Assembly: GCF_021869535.1 (NCBI RefSeq)
Contig: NW_026262668.1
Coordinates: forward strand, 10,214,348-10,278,347
Origin: Mytilus californianus
Taxonomy: Eukaryota; Mollusca; Bivalvia; Mytilida; Mytilidae
DNA length: 64,000 nucleotides
Direction of reading: 5' to 3'
In this document: positions 25,601 through 38,307 of the stretch, in pieces
Numbering within the stretch: the stretch's first letter is position 1
Layout of the letters: each line of letters begins with the position of its first letter
Made by a program: the position numbers and the translations under genes
Notes under the pieces: model-generated
What the model was told of the DNA's origin: nothing
Seen by the model: only the letters and a program-made list of their open reading frames with translations
Database searches by the model: none

Positions 25601-27316
25601 AAAACAACACGTTTAATAATTTCATGCGTCCGAAGCGCTTTTCTGGATTTACCTTCATCAGGAACGCCCAATGCCAAACATTTGAAATCCGAGGGATGTA
25701 TAAGTACCGAAACAGTTGAAGAGCTATATAACAAAAATACCTTAAAACAAATAGCCAAATTCATCTAAGGTCAACTTTGCCTGAGGGAGTTGAAAGCTTA
25801 AGTTTCTTTATAATTTCAAAATTTATCAACGGACAATTTTAGAAAAGTTTGTTATAAATAATGTCAGTACCGAAGTCACTGACTCCTGAGCTGATGATAC
25901 CCTCGGGGACTGATAGTCCACCAGCAGAGGTATCGACCCAGTGATGTAAAAAATTGAAAACAACACGTTTAATAATTTCATGCGTCTGAAGCGCTTTTCT
26001 GGATTTACCTTCATCAGGAACGCTCAATGCCAAACATTTGAAATCCGAGGGATGTATAAGTACCGAAACAGTTGAAGAGCTATATAACAAAAATACCTAA
26101 AACAAATAGCCAAATTCATCTAAGGTCAACTTTGCCTGAGGGAGTTGAAAGCTTAGTTTCTTTATAATTTCAAAATTTATAAACGCACAATTTTAGAAAA
26201 GTTTGTTATAAATCATGTCAGTACCGAAGTCACTGACTACTAAGCTGATGATACCCTCGGGGACTGATAGTCCACCAGCAGAGGTATCGACCCAGTGATG
26301 TAAAAAATTGAAAACAACACGTTTAATAATTTCATGCGTCTGAAGCGCTTTTCTGGATTTACCTTCATCAGGAACGCTCAATGCCAAACATTTGAAATCC
26401 GAGGGATGTATAAGTAACGAAACAGTTGATGAGGTATATAACAAAAATACATAAAACAAATAGCCAAATTCATCTAAGGTCAGCTTTGCCTGAGGGAGTT
26501 GAAAGCTTAGTTTCTTTATAATTTCAAAATTTATAAACGCACAATTTTAGAAAAGTTTGTTATAAATCATGTCAGTACCGAAGTCACTGACTACTGAGCT
26601 GATGATACCCTCGGGGACTGATAGTCCACCAGCAGAGGTATCGACCCAGTGATGTAAAAAATTGAAAACAACACGTTTAATAGTTTCATGCCTCTGAAGC
26701 GCTTTTCTGGATTTACCTTCATCAGGAACGCTCAATGCCAAACATTTGAAATCCGAGGGATGCATAAGTACCGAAACAGTTGAAGAGCTATATAACAAAA
26801 ATACCTAAAACAAATAGCCAAATTCATCTAAGGTCAACTTTGCCTGAGGGAGTTGAAAGCTTAGTTTCTTTATAATTTCAAAATTTATAAACGCACAATT
26901 TTAGAAAAGTTTGTTATAAATCATGTCAGTACCGAAGTCACTGACTACTGAGCTGATGATACCCTCGGGGACTGATAGTCCACCAGCAGAGGTATCGACC
27001 CAGTGATGTAAAAAATTGAAAACAACACGTTTAATAATTTTATGCGTCTGAAGCGCTTTTCTGGATTTACCTTCATCAGGAACGCTCAATGCCAAACATT
27101 TGAAATCCGAGGGATGTATAAGTACCGAAACAGTTGAAGTGCTATATAACAAAAATACCTAAAGCAAATAGCCAAATTCATCTAAGGTCAACTTTGCCTG
27201 AGGGAGTTGAAAGCTTAGTTTCTTTATAATTTCAAAATTTATAAACGCACAATTTTAGAAAAGTTTGTTATGAATCATGTCAGTACCGAAGTCACTGACT
27301 ACTGAGCTGATGATAG
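16600..27316. repeat. Right half of the array with shorter higher-order periods
   Basis: A monomer variant with TTCATTAGG and ATGCATCTG recurs near 16.8, 18.6, 20.0 and 21.1 kb, that is at spacings of 5, 4 and 3 monomers. Another with CCCAGTAATG recurs near 17.4, 18.1, 19.6, 20.6, 22.0 and 24.2 kb. Monomers at 25.7-27.3 kb carry more private changes than those in the centre. Confidence 0.7.
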
Positions 27317-27942
27317 TAAAATTGTGGATTGAATAGTTATTGAACAGTTTGTTTTGACTTTTTTTTAAACTCACGACATACATTTTGGCTATTTTGGACA
27401 CTAAATAAAAAATTATTAGACTGGAGAAGCATACTCTTTTCTCTATCGTTACATTTCTGACAGAGTATGAATTCGAATGATAAATGACGCGTGGATAGCA
27501 AGAGACACCAAACCAATGGACGTACCTTTATTCTGTCAGTAGATCATGCGATTTGTCGTTTTCTTTTCTGTTCTTGTTTGTTATATTCCAAATGAATTTA
27601 CGCATTTTCAATATCGTTAAATTACTGTTGCCTCTTACATTTGCCTCTAATTCAGGTCAGTATAACAAAAGCATTTACCAGTATTTAAGCTATTAGTAAT
27701 GATATTTGTAATGTAGAACTTATGAACACACAGGAAATTTGTTTGAACATTGTAGGTACAAAATTAATTTTTAGATAATACAAGTAATTCAATTAGGGTT
27801 AAACTGTCGACCAGGATTATAATTATATGCGAATCCTACATAAAAATTGGATTCCTAATTTTTGTTCGAATATATATTTTAAAAACTTTAAAAGCAACAA
27901 CCAGCAAAGTAGAAGGCCATGAATATCAATTTTAGAATAAAG

Positions 27943-27944
<2 letters not shown>

Positions 27945-27987
<43 letters not shown>
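27945..27987 (+). repeat. Run of 43 G
   Basis: An uninterrupted poly-G tract about 630 bp beyond the right end of the satellite and inside gene A's long intron (poly-C in the sense of the gene). The true length may differ because such runs are hard to sequence. The proline-rich frame over it is an artefact. Confidence 0.95.
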
Positions 27988-27988
<1 letters not shown>

Positions 27989-28136
27989 GGTACATACAGT
28001 ACTTTAGTAGCTGAAGCAATTTTCATAGTTCACAGAAATGGATTTAGGAGGGCTTACATATTATTTTTTGTTTGAAGCTAAAGAAATTTTCACAATTCAA
28101 AAGATAAGTTTAAGCTATGGTACCGAAGAAACTAAC

Positions 28137-28169
28137 CTGTAGTACTTGGTGCTGGTGGTGCTGTATTGG
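28137..28169 (-). CDS. Gene A exon 7: 11-residue Pro/Thr linker
   Basis: A 33-nt exon, phase 1 at both ends, between TTTTATCAG acceptor and CAG|GTTAGT donor, encoding NTAPPAPSTT and part of the next codon. It lies just beyond the satellite array on the ShKT side. Its donor needs a phase-1 acceptor; the only one found in the window is at 5095. Confidence 0.5.
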
Positions 28170-31100
28170 CTGATAAAACAAACAATTAAAGAGGTAAATA
28201 AGTGTAACATATAACCTATCACTTGACTCTCTCTTTTTCTCTTTGTATCGGTAAATTATGCCATATCTATTCAGAGATCTATGAGGAAAATGCGTAGCAT
28301 GATGTTTACTTTCTGTTTTCATTGCACTTATCTATCTATCTATTTATCATCTATCTATATTGAGGATGAAGACGACGTAGAATAATAATAATAAGAACAA
28401 CAACAAAAAATAATAATGATAATAATGCAATATTTTTTCATCGTCAAATTGTTTTCCCTGCACGTAAATTATTTTGAGTATATAATGTTTTTATCGTATG
28501 CAGGTTTTTGATGTCTAAACAGTAAGTGCAATTCATGTTAGATATGTTTTGAATTAATAATAAATTAACGAAATAAATATATCTATCTTAAAAAAAAATT
28601 TCCCTGTCAAATAAAATTGAGAATGGAAATGGGGAATGTGTCATAGAAACAACAACCCGACCGAAGAACAGAAAACAAAGTTTGCTAAATAGTCTTTTTG
28701 CAAGTTCTTCCTTTTTATGAATATTGATCAGTTAGAAACAAACCTTGAAAAAGGATCTTGTTTTGATTAATGAATATGTCAACGTGTAACTACGAGTGTG
28801 CTTATATCAAGCGCAAAAATTGTTTGTTATTAACTAGTAAACAAACCATTATCGTCCCTTAAAAATACATAGTCATTCAAGGTGACAAAACCGCAATACA
28901 GATATGAAAGTAATTACCACAGGTTTATCTAGGAACTTCACAAAATTAAAACAAATGTATAAACAAAACCCTTCTCCTTTATCTACTCCTTTGTTTTAGA
29001 ATGTTACAAAAATTGTACTTACATCCACAAATACCACAGTATTTCTGACACCTGTTATTTGTTATTGTCTTGAGTGTTCCAGTTGTGGCTTGACACATGG
29101 CATAATTATCTTGATATGTCTTACAATTGAACGATGCATCCTCATTATCCACACAGGAGGTCACAACGGGTGCTAACAAAACATAACAATATCAATTGAT
29201 TCTTACTTAATAAGATAATACTATATTTCAATGTGTACATTGGCAAAGTTGTATACTGGTAACAAAAGCCCTGTAGCCAGTCAACCCTTCTAAAGATGTA
29301 ACTTTTGTTATTCAATAATTCGTATTCAAATATGTATATGGTTGAATTTCTAGCATTTGGTTTCGAGCACTACTCTAAATTGATATATTTTATATATTCT
29401 TACCCCTAACATGGGAAGTGGTGTAACAGCACAACATATAAACAAACCTTAAAATCTTGTAAACTTTAATGTACGGTAATGATATGTTTAATATGAACAT
29501 AAACACGCTAATTTTTATAAAAGTGCAGAATTATATCAAAGACACCAATCGCTTTTCATAGTGTATAGACATTATAGTTAAATATATAACAATAATAATG
29601 TAATTACTTTTGTTGACTTCGAATGAAATTGTTCTTTTTTTCCAAAGACATGGATCATCAATTTGATTTTATATATAAAATCCTATCAGTTGACAACAAC
29701 AATTTTATATAATTGCTTTAAAATAATAACTTACCTTTTGAGTGAATATTTATTCCAAATTTAAAACAACCTACTAGGTCTATCATAAATAAATTTACGG
29801 TCAACTCGACTTTTAGAAATCGATGAGCCATGTCGTTTAAATTAATTTCATGTCTCCATATTAATATTGTTTATGATGTTATTATTATGTATTTTATTTT
29901 GTTCGGTTATTTATTATTTGTATGTAATGGAGAAGACGTTCTAAGTTGCAAAACTTGTGTCTAATCCTATTGTCAATGTTTTTGGACAATAAAATATGTT
30001 TAAACTAAACCTTAAAATCAGCTGAAAAGGACTTATCGCATCAGGTCGATAAAAAGCGCAAAAGCAACTAACAAAAATACAAAAGACACAAAGTACAGAT
30101 TTGAGAATTACATGCGATTTCACTCGTTCCGTTGATTGATAACGTCTGATTTTGTCCTTTTTTATGGATTTCTTTCTTTTTTTAATTTATCCTGGAGCTT
30201 GGTATTTTTGTTATATATTTTTGCTGTTAGTTGTCCGTTTGTCATTGCAAAAGTTTTATGAAGATTTTGAATGTCTTCTTTGATTATCTTGTCTAGGTGG
30301 TTGCTATCTCGATGACTTTTCAATTAGTCCTTTTATTTATATATAAAAACTTGATACATTCTTAGGTTATCCTGTAGATGTACATTGTTTTCTTTGTTTG
30401 GTCTGTTGTCCTTTGTTTACCGATAAATGAGGTTCGAGCTACATTCAATTTGGTGCAAAATACATATTGCAAATTCACATGATAATATTGTGTATCAAAT
30501 TAGATTTGGTAGCCATCAATGTTGAGCCATATAGCGTGCACATGGAGAAAAAATATAGAGCACAGTTTCAATTAAAAATAACGTATAACTATTCAAAATC
30601 ATTAAGAATATGCAAGGAATAATTCACATGATGTGTGAATTTGTTTTGACAGAAATTCTGTCAAAACAAATTCACATTTTATGTCAATTGTCATGCATTA
30701 TCTCTTCGTTATCATTTTAAATAGTTATAGATATCATTTTTGTAAATAACCTTGAGTTGTTATAGTTGTCACTGTAGGTACAGCCGTTGTGACGGGATTG
30801 ACACCAGGAGTCGTCAACGCATCTACAAAATATAACCATTTAGATTGATTTACACTGGAATAGGAAGTTGCCAATCTACTATGATTGCAAAAAAGCGGAC
30901 AACCAAAAATAGGCCAAACAAAAGAGATTTTTGTGAAAGTTTAGGAAATCTTCTCGATGTCAAACATTTTATGCCGATGAAACAAAGCGATAAGATTCGA
31001 CTAAGTTTAACTTCATGTCAGATAGGTTGGTTGTTATGACAAATTCAATTTTATAAGATTTTGTTTTGTGGACGCATGGGCTATATGTTCCCGGTCCTAA

Positions 31101-34100
31101 AAACCAATGGAAATTTGTTGGCTTTCATTGAATTTTGTGAAAAATTGGAATTTATGCTAATGTTGATATCTTAATAAACTCTGATACGTAAATTAACAAA
31201 AGAAATTTTTAATCTAATCATAATTTTAGATATGATACATTATAATAATGATTATCATTTGTTTTTTTTTTAATTTAACATAGAAATAGAGGCCATATAT
31301 GGGCCATATCAAACCTATTTCTTTTTGACAATTGAAATAAAAATAACGTTAAAACAGAAGAAGAAGACATAGTCTTCAAAGTTACCACTTAATGTTTTTA
31401 ACTTCTTTGGGGGCGGTGGTTAGAATGTAAAGCCCAATAAATGGTTTTAAAACAATGCCATGACTATTAATCCCTATAAGATGTTCGTGCTTATTAATAT
31501 TGGTTCAAATTAAGTTAAAGGTTTTCACGGATAATTTAAAATGTGAAATATTAACGAAGGGACAATGTTAGCATGTTCATCAGGATAATTACTCAGAATA
31601 AAAGTCCTCTTAGAGAGGACAATTTATATTATACACAATACAACAAAATGCCTGGTAAAAAAGAACTCCTAAAATGAACGTCAATCAACTACAATTGAAT
31701 TTCCAACAAATTGCTATTTCGTTATTTCTATCTTCCTTCCCCTCTTATTCTCATTCATTCATTCCTATACATCTAAAATACTCGTAGTTCATTTTCATTT
31801 AAAAAAAAATAAGTTAATGTGTTTTTTCGACAGACTTACAAACACGGCTCATACAGGATTGATCATCACAATGACAGTGTCCATGGTCAGGAAGTGAATT
31901 TCCACATATAGGATGATGTCCATGCTACGGTATATTGCAAAAACAAATGAACAATCAATTCAGCATACGTTATATATACAATTGATATAGATGATAAATA
32001 GCATTTAAGGTGGTCACACGAAAGCATAAATATAGGTTTAGCTTTCAAACGATCTTTAAGAGGCAAATGACAAGGCATAAATAAAGGCATAAATAAAGAC
32101 AACAGTAGTATACCCGCTGAAACGTATAAAACGGTTGCTTTACATTCATTTTATTATTTTGTAGTCCCACTGTGCTTAACTATCCCGGCAAAAAACGTTA
32201 TGACTCAATAATAACTTATATCCGATACGGTGACGGATCATCAACAGACAGAGAAAAGGTAGGATTTCTATTTATTTATTTGTTATTTTTATCATATCGA
32301 AGAATATGAATACAAATTTAACTTTTTTCTATTGTTAGTTGTAATAATTTCTACAACTGTACTGGATTATCGGAGAAATAAGTAAAAAAGCACATCAAAA
32401 TGACGAATTTAGTGAACCTTGTCTCGAATTTGTTTAATTTCAAACTCATAAGTCAAAAATAAACTGAAAACCCCATGGCTAAAAAATAAAAATAAAAATA
32501 ATCATCGTTCCACTTTCTAGATGGCTTAAGACTATCTTACTAATTTTTACTTAGTAAAATAGTTACAAGGAGGGGTAAAAAGATTTTTAACGCATGATTA
32601 TTGTGATACTTTGCGCCGTAGGAAAATTCATATTCTATGGCGATTCTGCATGCATATACGTTTGTCTTATTCTCTTGCTTTAATGAAGATTTAGTATTCA
32701 CTTCCCACCCCTAGTTAGAGTGGGATATTCAACAAGATCACCATCATGTTGTCCAAGAAAATCAAAAATCAAATGTGCGTCCTTCAATTATCAAGGCCGT
32801 ACACTATCCAAGTTTTAACATTTTAATTTATATAATTGATATAAGAAAACCTCAAATTGCGTTAAACCTTCATTTCTTTGTATTTTGCCGTGAAAGTATC
32901 TGTTTTCATACAAAGCACAATTAAAATTATATTTGTTCCGATAAAGCAGGAATTCAAGTGTTTACGGATTCAAAATAATAATAAGTTGTCCTCTGAAAGA
33001 AATCCTTTTCCAACGAACCATCAAATTCCTGTTGAACGCCAGATTTTAATTTATGTTATGCGATTATGCATTATTTTCTATGAAAAAACTAGGTCCTGCT
33101 TTGTTAAATTTTAGAACGAAACCGGGCCGTACACATTGACAAAACCGGGTCCTTTAATATTGACAAGACCAATTTCTTTCGTTACATGCACAGAAATACA
33201 AATATTGAGGTGCGTATAGTGAGTAGAGTTCGTGTTGCTAGGTCTTTAGTTTCTATGTTGTGTTGTGTGTTCTGTTGTTTTTCTGTGTGTCTTTTCTTTT
33301 CTAGCCATGGCGTTGTCAGTTTATTTTCGACTTATGAGTTTGAATGTCTCTTTGGTATCTTTCGCTTCTCTTTTGCAATCTCCATGTTAAGATATTTCTT
33401 TCCGTACCTTTCTTTCCGTACAATGTTCACAATTCAACGAGAAATTAAACAAATATGAGGCAAGGTTAACTCAATTCATCATTTTGATGTGCCTTTTTAA
33501 ATATTTCTTCATTAATTTAGAACAGTTGTAGAAATATTACATTTCACAATCGAAAAATAGTTAAATGTGTATTTATATTCTTCAATATCATAAAAATAAC
33601 AAATAAATAAACAGAAATGCTACCTTTTCTCTGTCTGTTGATGGTCCGTTACCATACTACTATTGAGTCCAAACATTTTTTGCCGGGTAGTTTAGACACG
33701 GTGAATCCGGCGATATTACCACAGGATCTAATTATATGTTAACTGTAATCGATGGTATAACTATGCAGGTAGTCAATGCTTTTGTTGCATGGTAGAACTA
33801 ATATTTTGATAACTTAGAAGTTTTCAGTTCACTTGACGAGATTAGAATTATTAGAAGTACAAGGTTATATTTCCTAGTCAAAAATTTTCCAATTATACGT
33901 TTGGATTTCCATCATTCAGTTTCGAACACCACTGATGAAGTGAAGATTTTTTAAATGCGTATGCATTACATTTACTTTGAATTGATGAAATTCTGTATGA
34001 GCACATGCAGTTAAAGACAGATTGTTTATAGATATGTTACTTAGCACAAGTTCACTTCCAAATCTACCAGTAAAATACCCTGTTTATGCTTATGGTAAAG

Positions 34101-37100
34101 AAAATAGAACCCATTTGTTTATCTCTTTGCATTTGTTTTCTTTTCATTTAGCAAAGCTGGTGTCTCTCTGTCTATCCAACCCCAAAATTTGATTATCTCA
34201 TTGATATCTCTTTACTTTTTAGTATTGAGAACATCAATATACAAACAAATATATTGGTAAAGCTAAGCTTTGTTGTACGATTATAAAAAGACAACTACAC
34301 ACTAGTAATAAAATTCCTGCAGAACATACCTGATGCTGTGCATCGCAACTTCCTCCTTGTGGGTACCCGTGTGCAAATTCTACCTTGCATACCTGTCACG
34401 ATCAAATTTAAGTTTCAATTTCTCGGACCATAAACATAGTCAACATACTCAGGTATATTTATCAACAGAATAAGACTGTAATAAACCAATAAAGAATCTG
34501 AATCATCGGTTTCTTCATATAAAGTCTACAAATGCGATCAAAGTTATTTATTATTTTAGATGATCGAAAATTGTATCTCCCTCATGCCCGGCTTTGGCTA
34601 TACTTGTTGTCCATTTTTGATTATAAGCTCTTCATTTTTTTTAATAAGTTTTCGATTTTCAAATATTTGGGCCTCGAGCATACTGAATAGACATCTATTG
34701 TCAAATGCACATCTGGTGCAGAAAAATTGATACCATTATTTCTCCAATATAAAAATAAAATGTCTAATTCTACATATACTTGTGATTCTTAAATTGGGAT
34801 GTATTTGGGCTAAAGTATGTTTGCTACTCTCGTTTTTTTACTTTTTGTCAAATAATCGGAATCCTGAAGTTTTATCCATGTAGTGCAAATAAAAATGTTG
34901 CCCGCTATCTCCTACTTTTCTTTTTATAATCTTATTACATATAGTTTTAAAACCCATTCTTGAAAATGTTATAAAATCCTTATTATTTTTTTCATAGTTT
35001 TTGAAAGAAAAAAGGTGCCAAAAAATCTAGAGAGAATCATTTCAATTGATCATATCAAAAAGACATGAAAGACACGGACCTTTTAAGTTATCAATTTATA
35101 ACAATCTTTTAGCTTACTATTTTAAAAAAAGAGGAGCGAACATCCTTTAAAGAAATAAGTATAAAATTATGTCCGTAACTATGTAAATTTGATTTGTTTT
35201 CACTTGGTTTACATTTTGTTTATAAAATTCATGCAAATATCAAAACTTACCATTGGTGGATTACATGTTTCACTGAAACAGGGCAGTGATGTACTGGTCC
35301 GAACTGGAAAAAAATGGATAGAATTTTAATTTCAGTTTTAATTAGTTTTTGTAAACTATGAAACAATTCAACATAACAAGCCTCGTTTAGCTAGCTATAA
35401 AACCATGTTTAATCCACCATTTTCTACATAAGGAAATGACTGTACCAAGTCAGGAATATGACAGTTATTTTCTATTCGTTTGGTGTGTTTGAGCTTTTAA
35501 TTTTGCCATTTGATAATGGACTTTCCGTTTAAAAATTCCCTTGGAGTTCGGTATTTTTGTTATTTTAATTTTTACACATTTTCTGTAATCTGTTTCTTGA
35601 TTCCATTGCTATTAAATTTTTTGAATTTTCCTAATAAAATCATGAAATGAATGCTAATTATTTCGTTTCATTTTAACTTTTCATGTAAAATAAGATGTGG
35701 AATTTACGTCAATACGACATCAACCCAAATTGAATGGCACAGAAAAAACCTAAAGACATCCAGAGCCCAACATTTTTTTAAATAGACAGGTGGCTTTACA
35801 GTGTTTCGCATCTCTTTTAACTCTATGATAAGTGTTTTTTTAATGTTATTTGGTCTCTGGTTGAGAATTGTGTCCATGTCAATCACACCACATCTTCTTA
35901 TTGTTTATATCAGTAATAACAAACTAACAACTACAAACGAAACAAGAATAAACAATGATGTTTCGAAGAATATTAGCAGTTATTGATAGAAAGTCCAAAG
36001 TACTCGACCAGCTATTATCAAATCATAACGTCCTAAACCCTTATATTTTAGAGCTAATTTCTTACAGTGCTCAACCATTATGCACAGACAGGAAGACACA
36101 AAATTCCCCTGGAGTTCGGTATTTTTGTTACTTTACTTTTTACACTTTTTCTGTGGTCTGTTTCTTGATTCCATTGATATTATATTTTTGGAATTTCTTA
36201 ATCTAATTATATATGAAATGAATGCTAATTATTTCGTTTCAGTTTATTTCTTCATGTAAAATAAAATGTGGAATTTACGTCAATAAGACATCAACCCAAA
36301 TTGAATGGCACAGAAACACCTAAAGATATCAGGAGCCCAACATATTGTCCGTTTAAATAGACAGGTGGCTTTACAGTGTCACAGCTACCAATTCACCCAT
36401 TATCTGGAGAAGTTGTGATTGAATTTAACAGAGAATATCAACGATATTCTATCAACACTAAGTTCCCCAAAACAAAATGAATATTCCTTTGTCGTCTTTC
36501 GCATCTCATTTAACTCGATGATAAGTGGTATTTTTATGTCGTTTAGTCTCTAGTTTAGAATTGTCTCCATGTCAATCATATCACATCTTCTTATTTTTAT
36601 ATTCGTAATAACAAACTATTGAATATTGTTTTTATTGGTACTAATATTGATTTTGTTATCAGTAAATTAAAAGCAGACTAAATATTATTGTTATATACAT
36701 ATACACATTCATGGATCTACAATCTGTCGATACCTGTATCTTCGCATTGCACAGGGTCATGTTTTTCTCTGACTGTTTATGACGTCTTTACACTAAATCC
36801 ATTGGATGTTGGGTGTGTACGGATTGATAATTTAGTCTTAGATGCATGATTTTTTTTATTAGTTGTTAGTGGCTTTAAACTAGCTGTCAGTAACTTCGAG
36901 TACTCTCAGATCTGTACTTAGTGTCTTTTTGTTGTTTGGATGTATAAGTACCCGGCCACGTCCACTTGTATTTGTAGTATTTGTATTTTTATTCATCTGA
37001 TGAGGTAAGCCTCTTTCAACTGATTTTTTTAGTTCGTTCGAAATTCTTATTTTGTACTGTTACACCACTGTCCGAGGTTAGGGGAGGGTTGGGATCCCGC

Positions 37101-38273
37101 TAACATGTTTAACCCCGCCACATTCTGTATGTTTGTGCCTGTCCCAAGTCAGGAGCCTGTAATTCAGTGGTTGTCGTTTGTTTATGTGTAACATATTTGT
37201 TTTTCGTTCATTTTCTGTACATGAATTTGGCCGTTAGTTTTCTCGTTTGAATTGTTTTCATTGTCATTTCGGGCCTTTTATAGCTGACTGTGCGGTATGG
37301 GCTTTGCCCATTGTTGAAGGCCGTAAGGTGACCTATAGTTGTTAATTTCTGTGTCATTTGGTCTCTTGTGGAGAGTTGTCTCATTGGCAATCATACCACA
37401 TCTTCTTTTTTTATATTAACAACTACAAACGGAACAAGAATAAACAATGATGTTTCGAAGAATACTAGCAGTTATTGACAGAAAGTCCAAATTGCTCGAC
37501 TTGCTATTATCAAATCATAACGTCCTAAACCCTCATATTTTAGAGCTAATTTCTTACAATGCTCAACCATTATGCACAGACAGGAAGACACGGTTTTATA
37601 CAACACCTACACAATTCTGTACAGATTAACAATGCAGAAAAAACAAACGGAACGTTTAAGCCTTGCTTTAATCTATACATAAGGGGATTGATAATCCTAC
37701 CCCCCCCCCCCCCCAAAAAAAAAAAATAAATAAAAGTAACAGTTTAGCCCAAAAAAGGACCAACTTATTTTATATATCGTCTGAACAATAGCCCAACGAT
37801 ATATATATATATATATATTCAAGAGTCAATCCCAAATTGAGGTAAATTATATGACCTTCCAAATACCGTTTCGATTCCTAACATTACTGAAGAGACATCA
37901 ATTGTCGAAATCCTGATATGGTGTACAAATTTTTGCACCTCATGTTTGCGGTATACCATCTTTTCCGCAAGTTTATTGTTTTCTGTTTTGTATTTAATTT
38001 ATAAATTAAGATCCATTTTTACATCTGGTGATCAGTTTATTTGGCAATCGCCATGGCAGTCAGCAGGGTTTAAGAACATCCGTTGTTCGACCTGCTAGTC
38101 AAATGCGTTTTGTTAAAATATACTTTTTCACTTTTTGTGGTCTTTTGGAAAATGTTGTTTGTGCTGTATTTAGACCACTCTACCAAGAAATTTGTTTTGC
38201 ATGCACACGTATAAAAATTGCGGTTTTTATCCAACGCAATCATAGGTTTGAACGTTGTTTTCAATTTAGACTT

Positions 38274-38307
<34 letters not shown>

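Larger units (their letters stand above)
5400..27316. repeat. Satellite array: ~62 tandem copies of a ~354-bp monomer
   Basis: Sixty-two near-identical head-to-tail monomers cover 21.9 kb. Most are 353-354 bp; about four are 358 bp because CAAA is repeated (near 5920, 7338, 9818, 14066). Landmarks in each copy are CTCGGGGACTGATAGTCC, GAGGTATCGACCCAGTGATG, AACGCTCAATGCC and GAGCTATATAAC. The array starts in TGTAAAAAAATTG and ends cleanly at GCTGATGATA, about one whole number of monomers. The first monomer is the most diverged, as is usual at array edges. On the minus strand each monomer has an open frame of 64-83 codons, but two stops per monomer and amino-acid-changing variants argue against a gene. 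Module content resembles dispersed family R3 (copy at 44930-45110), which also flanks the array at 5205. Confidence 0.97.

Noticed and set aside
5372..27152. About 60 similar minus-strand frames of 60-128 residues
   Set aside because: They are the same frame in each satellite monomer, with stops at fixed places and free amino-acid changes. Annotated once as a satellite.
5400..27316. CRISPR-like array
   Set aside because: The repeated unit is a whole 354-bp monomer without unique spacers, in an animal genome.
27823..28026. Proline-rich minus-strand frame
   Set aside because: Produced by the poly-G run; no splice or start context.
33186..33458. 90-residue hydrophobic plus-strand frame
   Set aside because: Lies on an R4 copy and the right arm of the inverted duplication.
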